Assembly (NCBI RefSeq): GCF_902167145.1 | Contig: NC_050096.1 | Span: 268,978,622-269,042,621 of the forward strand | Direction: 5' to 3' | DNA length: 64,000 nucleotides | From: Zea mays | Taxonomy: Eukaryota > Streptophyta > Magnoliopsida > Poales > Poaceae | Part shown: positions 46,505 through 55,235 of the stretch, piece after piece | Position numbering within the stretch: position 1 is the stretch's first letter | How the letters are laid out: each line of letters begins with the position of its first letter | Notes under the pieces: model-generated | Told to the model about the DNA's origin: nothing | What the model saw: only the letters and a program-made list of their open reading frames with translations | Database searches by the model: none | Program-made: the position numbers and the translations under genes

Positions 46505-47766
46505 TGAGAGCACCTAGAGGGGGGGTGAATAGGTGATCCTGTAGAACTTAAAAACTTAAGCCACAAAACTTTGATTAAGCGTTAGCACAGTTAATGCCAA
46601 GTGGCTAGAGAGAAGATCTTGCACAATACGATAACCACAAGGAATTCAACACAGAGAAGACACAGTGGTTTATCCCGTGGTTCGGCCAAGTACAAAACTT
46701 GCCTACTCCACATTGTGGCGTCCCAACGGACGAGAGTTGCACTCAACTCCTCTCAAGTGATCCAATGATCAACTTGAATACCACAGTGTTATGCTTTTCT
46801 TTTCTTATCGCGTTCGCGAGGAATCTCCACAGCTTGGAGTCTCTCGCCCTTACACTTGAAGTTCACAAAGAAGCACGGAGTAAGGGAGAGAAGCAACACA
46901 CACAAATCCACAGCAAAATGCGCACACACACGGCCAAGAAGCGAGCTCAAAAGACTATCTCAAAGTTCTCACTAGAACGGAGCTCGAATCACTGAGAATG
47001 ACAAACGAATGCGCAAAGACTGAGTGTGGATGATCAAGAATGCTCTAAGGTTGCTTGGTGTCCTCCTTCATGTGCCTAGGGGTCCCTTTTATAGTCCCAA
47101 GGCAGCTAGGAGCCGTTGAGAGCAAATCTGGAAGGCCAATCTTGCCTTCTGTCGTCGGGTGCACCGAACAGTCCGGTGCACACCGGACACTGTCCGGTGC
47201 CCGATTTCCTTCCTAAAATGGCGCAGCCGACCGTTGGCCGCCAGAGAGCCGTTGGCGCACCGGACATGTCCGGTGCACACCGGACAGTCCGGTGCCCCCT
47301 TCTAGCCGTTGGCTCGGCCACGTGTCCCACGCAGATCGCGCGGTCGACCGTTGGCCCGGCCGACCGTTGGCTCACCGGACAGTCCGGTGCACACCGGACA
47401 GTCCGGTGAATTTTAGCCGTACGCCGTCGGCGAATTCCCGAGAGCGGCCACTTCGCGCCGAGTCAGCCTGGCGCACCGGACACTGTCCGGTGCACCACCG
47501 GACAGTCCGGTGTGCCAGACCGAGCTGAGTCTTGGCTGTACCCAGCCAAGCCTTTTTTCATCTCTTTTCTTTACTTCTTCTTTCTGTTTCTAACACTTAG
47601 ACAAGTATATTAGTACATAAAACCAATGTACTAAGGCCTAGAAACATACCTTTACTCTTGATTTGCACTTTGTCCATCCATGAGCATAAATTCACATTTA
47701 AGCACTTGTGTTGGCACTCAATCACCAAAATACTTAGAAATGGCCCAAGGGCACATTTCCCTTTCA
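46505..47766 (-). repeat. Element D 5' LTR
   Basis: 1262 bp. Palindrome array about 47160-47515; TATA box at 47086-47093, minus strand; G-tract of 7 on the plus strand near 46518. Matches the split 3' LTR at 20384-21274 and 30190-30565. Confidence 0.95.
47086..47093 (-). promoter_or_regulatory. TATA box, element D 5' LTR
   Basis: TATAAAAG on the minus strand. Confidence 0.7.
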
Positions 47767-48434
47767 GCACTCCGAAGTGACAAACAATGTTCTGCCAGAA
47801 AAACTTTTGAATAGTAAATGAAGTTATTGTGGCTAAGGGCTTTGCCTCAATCCATTTGGAAAAATATTCCACTGCCACTACCACATATCTTAAGTTCCCC
47901 TGTGCTGGTGGTAATGAGCCTAGCAAATCAAGGCCCCACCTTTGCAACGGCCAAGTGGGTTGTATTAATTGAGTTAAAGACGAAGGTTGTTTTTGATCTC
48001 TTGCACATTTCTGACAACCTTCGCACTTTTGGACTAAATCCGCTGCATCCGAAGCTGCCTTTGGCCAATAAAATCCTTGGTGAAAAACTTTCCCAAGCAA
48101 GGGTCTAGATCCAATGTGAGATCCACACAGGCCTGCATGTATTTCCTTCATTAATTCTATACCTTCGGATCTGGATAAACACTTGAGCAATGGGGAACAG
48201 ACCCCACGCTTGTATAACTCCCCTTCTATTATGACATATGGTCGAGCTCTTGCTTCTATTCTCCTGTTATAAGCTTCGTCGTCTGAAAGAAAATTACCCT
48301 GGAGGAAAGAGACGATCTCAGTTCTCCAATCTTCGCTATAAACAGGGGATATGTTAAGGATTGCTCTTTCAAGAAGCTCGACCGAAGGTGCTTTTATTGT
48401 TTCGAAAAAATACTTCCGAAGGTATATGCAGCCC
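47767..48434 (-). pseudogene. pol: Element C integrase, N-terminal part
   Basis: Minus-strand continuation of pol after the stop at 48435-48437. It has the HHCC zinc finger (HAGLCGSH...CEGCQKC) and the first catalytic region (WGLDLLG), then is cut by element D at 47767-47771 and continues at 20383. It lies in a different frame from the RT/RNase H part: an in-frame TAG at 48435-48437 and one extra T in a T-run about 25 bases downstream separate them. Both look like post-insertion damage, not programmed signals. Confidence 0.88.
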
Positions 48435-51053
48435 CTAGGCTGCTGACTTGGCCAATAGATCAGCGTATTCATTTTCTCCACGAGGAATATTTTTGACAGA
48501 GAAACCTTCGAAGGAAGCCTCAATCCTTCGGACTGTATCTAGATACTTTTCAAGCTTCGGGTCTCTTGCTTTATAGCTCTTGTCAACATGACCAGAAATA
48601 ACTTGAGAATCAGTTTTAAGAATGACCCTTCTGATTCCCATTGCCTTTAACTTCTGAAGACCCAAGAGCAGAGCTTCATACTCAGCGATGTTATTTGTGC
48701 AACTAAAATCAAGTCTTGCCGCATAACAAGTTTTAACTTTGGAAGGTGAAACCAACACAGCAGCCGCTCCTGCTCCGAAGGTTCCCCAAGACCCATCGCA
48801 AAACACTGTCCATGCTTCGGCATCTTTATTTGTTTCTTCCTCCTGAGCCCCTGGCGTCCAGTCAGCAATGAAGTCTGCTAACGCCTGGAACTGAATCGAA
48901 GATCTATGAACATAATCAATACAAAATTCATTGAGCTCTGCAGCCCATTTTCCAATCCTTCCAGTAGCTTCTCGGTTTCTCATAATATCCTTCAGAGGTT
49001 GTGAAGAAGGAACAATTATGTTGTAAGCTTGAAAATAATGCCGAAGCTTCCTGGAGGCCATCAAAACAGCATACAGTACCTTCTCCAATTCTGTATAATT
49101 TTTCTTTGATAAACTAAGAACCTCAGATACAAAATATATTGGGGCCTGCCTCTTAACTTGGCCTTCAAGCTTCTCCTGGACAAGTGCTGCACTTACCGCT
49201 GAGTGCGAAGCTGCCACATATAATAACAAAGGAGCCTCTAGCGTAGGTGGAGTTAATGTTGTTAGATCTATCAAATATTGCTTCAACTCTTCGAAGGCTT
49301 TCTGCTGGATTGGTCCCCATTGAAAGACTTCGGCTGACTTTAGCACTTCGAAGAATGGTAAGTTTCTCTCTGCTGATCTGGATATGAATCTGTTGAGAGA
49401 TGCCAGCCTTCCCGTCAATCTTTGAGCCCCCTTTTTTGTACTTGGTGGTTCCATTCGAAGTATAGCTTCGATTTTGCTTGGATTAGCCTCAATTCCCTTT
49501 GTTGAAACTAGGCAACCAAGAAATTTCCCCTTCTTTACTCCGAAGACACATTTTTCTGGATTCAGCTTTAAACCAGTCTGTCTAAAATTAGCGAAGGTCT
49601 CCTGTAAATTAGCAATGTGGTTATCTTGCTTCGTGCTTTTTACAATGATATCATCAACATAAGTTAGCACATTCCTGCCTATCTGAGAATGGAGAACCTT
49701 TGCTGTCATTCTACTGAAGCTTCCTCCAGCATTTTTAAGCCCCTCGGGCATCCGAAGGTAGCAATATGTCCCACTAGGGGTTATGAAGCTGGTTTTCGAT
49801 TCATCCTCCTTCTTCATCCAGATTTGATGATAGCCTGAATAGCAATCCAGCAAACTCATAAGCTCTGATGAAGCTGCTGCATCGACTAAGGAATCTATCC
49901 TTGGCAATGGAAACTCGTCCTTCGGACAGGCCTTATTGAGGTCAGTAAAATCGATACACATTCTCCATTTACCATTGGCCTTCTTCACCATAACAGTGTT
50001 AGCCAACCATTCTGGGTATTTTACCTCTCTAATAACTCTGGCACTGAGGAGTCTTTTCACTTCATTCCGAGCACCTTCGGCCTTGTCATCAGACATCTTC
50101 CGAAGCCTCTGCTTTCTGGGTCTGAATGATGGATCAACATTGAGCGAGTGCTCAATAACATCCCTGTTAACTCCACAAAGATCATTAGCTGACCAAGCAA
50201 AAACATCTTTATTGTTGAACAGAAACCTTATCAAGGTTTTCTCCTGCTCTTCAGACAATTGAGATCCCAATAGCACCTTCTGATCTTCTATATCCTCACA
50301 TAAGAGCATGGGCTTCGGCTGGTCAGCCGAAGCAGCTTTTTCCCTTCTAAACTTGTATTGCTCACAAGCTTCAGTTCCATCTATATTATGGATTGCTTTT
50401 GAGTCTGTCCAATTTCCTTCGTCCCTTCTGGCAGCTTCTTGACTTCCATGAATAGCAATGGGCCCTTGGTCCGAAGGTATCTTCATGCAAAGATAAGCTG
50501 GATGCAGAATTGCTTCGAAGGCATTAAGAGTACCACGACCAATGATTGCATTGTAAGGGTATTCCATGTCAACAATATCAAACACAACTTGTTCAGTCCT
50601 TGTGTTGTTGATAAATCCGAAGGTCACTGACATTGAGATTTTGCCGAGTGCTACAATCTGCCGTCCTCCGAAGCCGCAAAGGGGATGTGTGGCATCAAGA
50701 ATTTTATCTTCGGGCTCTTGCATCTGTCTGAAGGCCTTAGCAAATATGATATCAGCTGCACTGCCTGTATCAACCAAAACATTGTGGACCAGAAATCCTT
50801 TGATAACACAAGAGATAACCATAGCATCGTTGTGTGGGTAATCCTTGAGTTGAAGATCCTCTTGGGAGAAGGTAATAGGAATGTGAGACCATCTTGACTT
50901 GATGAAGGGTCCTTGCACCCCGACGTGCTGTACCCTTCTCTGTGCCTCCTTCTTCTGCTTTTTGTTGGCTGGTTCTGAGCATGAACCGCCTGTTATCGGG
51001 AGTACCAGCTTCGGAGCCGAAGCGGCTCCAGCTTGAATGTTGAACGAAGCCAT
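48435..51053 (-). CDS. pol: Element C protease-RT-RNase H polyprotein without a capsid domain
   Basis: 872 codons on the minus strand, ATG at 51053. Aspartic protease DTGS at residues 95-98; RT with LPRIDSLVDA and the YVDD active site at 465-468; a connection RNase H (about 600-730) that lacks the usual first Asp (LYVAASHSAVSAAL); then a second RNase H (about 747-870) with CDGS at 752-755, NIAEYEALLLGL, KTDSQV and YADLLAK. Dual RNase H, the first vestigial, marks the Tat lineage. The first 60 residues have no capsid or CCHC knuckle; only a short KKQKKEAQRR-like tail of Gag precedes the protease. The ATG is about 45 bp from the LTR. Confidence 0.9.
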   Translation of the reverse strand: MASFNIQAGAASAPKLVLPITGGSCSEPANKKQKKEAQRRVQHVGVQGPFIKSRWSHIPITFSQEDLQLKDYPHNDAMVISCVIKGFLVHNVLVDTGSAADIIFAKAFRQMQEPEDKILDATHPLCGFGGRQIVALGKISMSVTFGFINNTRTEQVVFDIVDMEYPYNAIIGRGTLNAFEAILHPAYLCMKIPSDQGPIAIHGSQEAARRDEGNWTDSKAIHNIDGTEACEQYKFRREKAASADQPKPMLLCEDIEDQKVLLGSQLSEEQEKTLIRFLFNNKDVFAWSANDLCGVNRDVIEHSLNVDPSFRPRKQRLRKMSDDKAEGARNEVKRLLSARVIREVKYPEWLANTVMVKKANGKWRMCIDFTDLNKACPKDEFPLPRIDSLVDAAASSELMSLLDCYSGYHQIWMKKEDESKTSFITPSGTYCYLRMPEGLKNAGGSFSRMTAKVLHSQIGRNVLTYVDDIIVKSTKQDNHIANLQETFANFRQTGLKLNPEKCVFGVKKGKFLGCLVSTKGIEANPSKIEAILRMEPPSTKKGAQRLTGRLASLNRFISRSAERNLPFFEVLKSAEVFQWGPIQQKAFEELKQYLIDLTTLTPPTLEAPLLLYVAASHSAVSAALVQEKLEGQVKRQAPIYFVSEVLSLSKKNYTELEKVLYAVLMASRKLRHYFQAYNIIVPSSQPLKDIMRNREATGRIGKWAAELNEFCIDYVHRSSIQFQALADFIADWTPGAQEEETNKDAEAWTVFCDGSWGTFGAGAAAVLVSPSKVKTCYAARLDFSCTNNIAEYEALLLGLQKLKAMGIRRVILKTDSQVISGHVDKSYKARDPKLEKYLDTVRRIEASFEGFSVKNIPRGENEYADLLAKSAA

Positions 51054-51079
51054 CAGTTCAAAAAAGTGGAAGTGAGTTC

Positions 51080-51097
51080 ACCGGAGGTGGGCGCCAA
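51080..51097 (-). other. Element C primer-binding site
   Basis: Minus strand TTGGCGCCCACCTCCGG directly follows the 5' LTR. TGGCGCCCACC is a primer-binding site common in Tat-lineage plant elements. It confirms that the right-hand LTR is the 5' LTR. Confidence 0.85.
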
Positions 51098-51395
51098 TGT
51101 TGGGGACTTGTTCTCAAATGCTCTGCCTTAAGAACAAGACAACATAAAATGTTAAATATCAATGCCCTTCGTCCGCTAAAGCATTATTTCCCCAAGGATT
51201 TAATGAACTTCGGACGAAGGTTATAATGGCACAATTACAAAGGTTGTATCTTCGTAATTGAACTTTCAAAGATAATATAAAATAACACAAGACATAAAGC
51301 ATTAAAGGCAAGTAAATTAGAAGCAAACAACATCATTTGCATATTATATAAACTTAAGATATTCAAATACAATATTTAGGTACATTTATACCTCT
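51098..51395 (-). repeat. Element C 5' LTR, proximal part
   Basis: Plus-strand start TGTTGGGGACTTG. Continues at 59605-59906 after element G. 51391-51395 is CCTCT, the left copy of G's target duplication. Confidence 0.92.
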
Positions 51396-52530
51396 TGAAA
51401 GCTCTCTTGTGAGTTTTGGTGTTTGGATGACAACTCAATTAAAGGACTAACAAGTGTACTAAGTGTTGAACAGGTGCTTAAGGTAAAGTCTACAAGGTTC
51501 AACACAAGTGAACAAATGTGATGGTCCAAGAACTGGATTATGGATACATAATGGACATCACAAGTAAGATGGACATTGCATAAAGTGAGACTCGGGTGCG
51601 TAGCTCGGAGACAACTGATCAAGCCAAGGATGGAGGCAAGAAGAGCTTCGAGGTACCAAGTGCACGGGAGAAGGTCAAGGAGGCTGAGGAACCCAAAGCC
51701 AAGGGTGAAGAAGGAGGCTTGCAAAGTCAAGGGTGATCGAGTTGAGAACAGCTATGGCACATCAAGGATCACTACATAAGGACGTGACTTACAGCCAATG
51801 AGGTAACAGCTGCAGTCATGTGGTGTAAGTCATAAGGCTCAAGATCAAGCTCTAAGGAGGAGATCAAGGTCACTAGAAGGTGAACAAGTGTCAAAACCAG
51901 AACTGGAAGCAGCCCAAAAGAGCTAAGTTCACCTTGATCTTTAGTTTGGGTTGTTCCTATGTTTGGAGATGTTCTATGTGACCTTTACAGGATGTTGGAG
52001 CCAAGTAATGTCAATCTAGATCAAGTCAAGCCGACTTGATGATTTATGAGTCCAACATCAAAGCTCAAGCATGTGAAATGCTATAGATTTAATGATTAAG
52101 ATAAGGTATGTTTCTATACGAAGTACATTGGTTTTGTGGACTAATATACTTGTCTAAGTGTTAGAAACAGGAAGAAGAAGAAAAGAAGAGAGGTGCAAAG
52201 GGCTTGGCTATGTACAGCCATGGCAGCTCAGTCTGGCACACCGGACTGTCCGGTGGTGCACCGGACAGTGTCTGGTGCGCCAGGCTGAACTCTGGCGAAC
52301 TGGCCGCTCTCGGGAATTCACCGGTGACGTACGACTATAATTCACCGGACTGTCCGGTGTGCACCGGACTGTCCGGTGAGCCAACGGTCGGCCGGGCCAA
52401 CGGTCGGCTGCGCGATCTGCGCGGGACACGTGGCCGAGCCAACGGCTAGATGGAGGCACCGGACTGTCCAGTATGCACCGGACATGTCCGGTGCGCCAAC
52501 GGCTCCAAGACTACCAACGGTCGGCTTCGC

Positions 52531-52538
52531 TATAAAAG
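52531..52538 (+). promoter_or_regulatory. Upstream TATA box, element G 5' LTR
   Basis: TATAAAAG between two palindromes. The 3' copy is at 58810-58817. Other Sirevirus LTRs here have no TATA box at this place. Confidence 0.5.
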
Positions 52539-52636
52539 GAAAGAAATCGGGCACCGGACTGTCCGGTGCGCCACCCGACAGAAAGAAAGTATTGCCTTCC
52601 AAATGGGATTCCAACGGCTCCTAGGCCCCTTGTGCC

Positions 52637-52644
52637 TATAAAAG
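52637..52644 (+). promoter_or_regulatory. Main TATA box, element G 5' LTR
   Basis: TATAAAAG followed by GGACCCCTAGG, the same context as in the Opie-type LTRs. The 3' copy is at 58918-58925. Confidence 0.7.
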
Positions 52645-53318
52645 GGACCCCTAGGCGCCTCAAGCATTGTACAAGCGCAGCCAACAAGTATAGACTTCAC
52701 TCGAATCAATTCTCACTCTCCCTCTTGTGTGTAACTCTATAGTTTGTGTAGAAGGCACAGCTATAAGCCTTAAGAGAGAGGAGAAGTGCTGCTTAGAGCT
52801 AGAGCAAGGTCTTGAGCGTATCGTTACTCTGCCGGGGTGCTGCCAAGAAGTTTGTAAGCAGCCGCGGTTCTGTTGTAACCCCACTCAATAGTGAAAGGCT
52901 CTATCTGTCATACTGACAGATCTGAGCAAACGGAGGAAGGAGTTGAAATAGACTCCAAGCCCAGGTGTGGCTAACTCCAACGAGGACTAGGCAAGCATTT
53001 CAGGCTTGGCCGAACCTCGGGATAAATCCTTGCGTCTGTGTGCTCTGTTCTGTATTGTACTCTGACTCTCTGTCTTACTCGCTTATATGTCTGCACTTCA
53101 CTACTTACTTGTGGTACTAGCTTTCCTTGAAGTGCAGGATATTCGTAAGACAGGAACTTCAATTCCACTGCAACCTACTCGAAGGGTTATTCACTCCACT
53201 GCGATCCTGTCTTCGAGTAGAGTAAGATTTAAGTTTTAAAGTAATAAGTTTTATTCGCCTATTCACCCCCCCTCTAGGCGACATCTAGATCCTGTTCCTG
53301 GGCCAAAGGGAGCTTTCA

Positions 53319-53332
53319 ATTGGTATCGGAGC
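53319..53332 (+). other. Element G primer-binding site
   Basis: ATTGGTATCGGAGC directly after the LTR; initiator tRNA-Met complement with one substitution. Confidence 0.88.
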
Positions 53333-53372
53333 TAGGCCTCTCCAGTGTGGGCTTAGCCGTCCGGAGATAACG

Positions 53373-55235
53373 ATGTCGTCACAAGAGGTAACTGTAGAAA
53401 TTCTTTTAGGCGATGGCTCTAATTACAAAGCTTGGTCTGTCTCTATTTATAATGCTTTCATGAGTGTTGATTCTGATTTGAGACAAATCTTTAGTAGAAG
53501 TATTTTTCCATCTGATATTAGTAAAAATCCCTCTAATGATGAACTAAGATGTTTGTCTCTCAATCACCGTGCTTGCAACATCTTAGTTGAATCTCTTTCT
53601 AGAGGTGCTTATTTTGCCATCATGAGTAGTGATAATGATTTATTTGTTGATGCTCATGATTTATGGAATAGGATTAAAGAAAAATATTTTGTGGCCAATT
53701 GTACTACTTCTACTCCCTATGTTGCTTGTGGTACTAACCTTTCAAAGGGAGAAGAAAAACGATGGAAACCAAACGATGAATCCACCTCACCGACAGGTTT
53801 GTCTTCCACTAGTTATAAATGTCTTATTGCTAACAATGATAGTGGAGACGAAAGCGATGATGAGGAGGAATATGAGGATGATAGCAAGGATGAGTCTTCA
53901 TCACCACAAGGTACATTTTCCTGTATTGCTTCCAGTAATAATAATGACAGGGAAAATGAGACTGGTGATGTGGAAGAAGAGGAGATTCGCCGGTTCTACA
54001 CCAATCTCAACAAAGAAGACAAAGTGCTCTTGGTTAAGTTGTTGAGTAGGAACAAGGAACAAGGCGAGACGCTTCTCAGGCTAGAGGAGACTCTCATCAA
54101 AACCAACGACAGCCTGGAGAAGATGACCAAAGAACATGAGGAGCTAAAGTGCTCTCATGAAAATTTGGTCCAACGGTATGAATCTATTTTATTTGAGCAA
54201 AGAAATAATCATGATGTATTATCTGATGTTGCTCAACTTAAAACTGAGAATTCTATGCTTAAGAGTCAAGTAGAAATGATAAATTTAGAAAAACTTGCTC
54301 TAAGTGAAAAATATGATATGCTATCTTATTCTCATAATGAATTAGTTGATGACCATATCATGCTTAATGTTGCTCATGAGGTTGTAATTTTAAACTTAAA
54401 TTCATGTGAACCTCATTCTCGCACGTGTGCGCATTTGAATTGTATATCATCATGTGCTAACCCCTGTTGCTCAAAAGAAAGCCAATCATTGATTGAGCAA
54501 CAAGTTTTAGGGTCACAAAAGAAATTCTGTGGGAATAAGAAGCAACGACAACTGAGGAGAAGACGCTTAGCTCAACTCTCTCAAGATATCCACGGGCGCG
54601 TGGTGAAGAAGCTTGAGAAAGAAAAAACTGCAGCAAGTGTTAAGCTCAATAAGAAGAATGTTCCCAAAGCTATAAATGAAGAAATCAACATGAACGAGGA
54701 AAAAGGTAAAAATTCAATTAGTCATGTTGTTTGTACTAATCATCTCTCCATGTCCTTCAAGCACAAAAAGGGAAGAGGAAAAAGGAGGTGTTTCAAATGC
54801 AAGGAGATAGGCCACCTCATCGCATCCTGTCCGTACAAAGACAAGGATGAAGGGACAAAAAGTTGCTTTGGATGCAACAATAAGGACCACATTATCACTT
54901 CATGTCCGGTCATGAAGAATCAAGGATGTGCATCCTCCAAGATGACCCTCACCAAGGAAAATGACAAACAGCAAGCGTCATGTCAGGTTGAGCGACGCTT
55001 CTGCTACAAGTGTGGTGAGCAGGGTCATATATCAAAGGTATGTTATAAAGGTAAGGTTCCTAAACAAGTAAATTTATCTCAATCTTATTCGCTTAGGAGA
55101 CCCAAATCATACACTTGTGCTAGATCAGTAATGAGATCACCTAGAACTAGCACAACTGCTATTTGGGTACCAAAGACCCTTTTAGATGAACGTTATGGAC
55201 CCATCTCGAGATGGGTACCAAACCGTGCCAACTAG
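53373..55235 (+). CDS. gag: Element G Gag, intact, three zinc knuckles
   Basis: 620 codons from ATG 53373 (MSSQEVTVEILL) to TAG 55233-55235, with no lesion. N-terminal copia-type Gag core (LGDGSNYKAWSVSIYNAF; HDLWNRIKEKYF), an acidic tract, a coiled coil (about residues 205-345), a Cys-rich stretch (CAHLNCISSCANPCCSK), then three CCHC knuckles near residues 473-486 (CFKCKEIGHLIASC), 497-510 (CFGCNNKDHIITSC; Asp replaces the usual Gly) and 544-557 (CYKCGEQGHISKVC). The C-terminus carries the same two WVP motifs 16 residues apart as Opie and Ji Gag. No pol follows. Intact while the neighbours' pols decay, in line with recent trans-mobilisation. Confidence 0.93.
   Translation: MSSQEVTVEILLGDGSNYKAWSVSIYNAFMSVDSDLRQIFSRSIFPSDISKNPSNDELRCLSLNHRACNILVESLSRGAYFAIMSSDNDLFVDAHDLWNRIKEKYFVANCTTSTPYVACGTNLSKGEEKRWKPNDESTSPTGLSSTSYKCLIANNDSGDESDDEEEYEDDSKDESSSPQGTFSCIASSNNNDRENETGDVEEEEIRRFYTNLNKEDKVLLVKLLSRNKEQGETLLRLEETLIKTNDSLEKMTKEHEELKCSHENLVQRYESILFEQRNNHDVLSDVAQLKTENSMLKSQVEMINLEKLALSEKYDMLSYSHNELVDDHIMLNVAHEVVILNLNSCEPHSRTCAHLNCISSCANPCCSKESQSLIEQQVLGSQKKFCGNKKQRQLRRRRLAQLSQDIHGRVVKKLEKEKTAASVKLNKKNVPKAINEEINMNEEKGKNSISHVVCTNHLSMSFKHKKGRGKRRCFKCKEIGHLIASCPYKDKDEGTKSCFGCNNKDHIITSCPVMKNQGCASSKMTLTKENDKQQASCQVERRFCYKCGEQGHISKVCYKGKVPKQVNLSQSYSLRRPKSYTCARSVMRSPRTSTTAIWVPKTLLDERYGPISRWVPNRAN

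Larger units (their letters stand above)
20384..47766 (-). mobile_element. Element D: Opie-type Sirevirus, interrupted by E and F
   Basis: Minus orientation, inserted in element C's integrase. Target duplication GCACT at 20379-20383 and 47767-47771. Own length is about 9.0 kb. It has an intact gag and a pol with one nonsense codon, apart from the insertion of F in its RT region. Element E sits in its 3' LTR. Gag is nearly identical to that of E, so the two belong to one family. Confidence 0.92.
51396..53318 (+). repeat. Element G 5' LTR
   Basis: 1923 bp. The first 700 bp have no palindromes; the array is at about 52240-52570. Two TATA boxes (52531-52538 and 52637-52644). It differs from the 3' LTR at roughly 15 positions by eye, several of them inside palindromes. 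Confidence 0.94.

Noticed and set aside
47818..48108. 96-residue plus-strand open frame within element C's integrase
   Set aside because: It is antisense to the well-supported integrase coding frame and has no family resemblance.
48435..48440. Stop codon and frame change between RNase H and integrase of element C, considered as programmed frameshift or readthrough
   Set aside because: A nonsense codon and a separate one-base run-length change about 25 bases apart look like independent decay. No slippery site or downstream structure was recognised.
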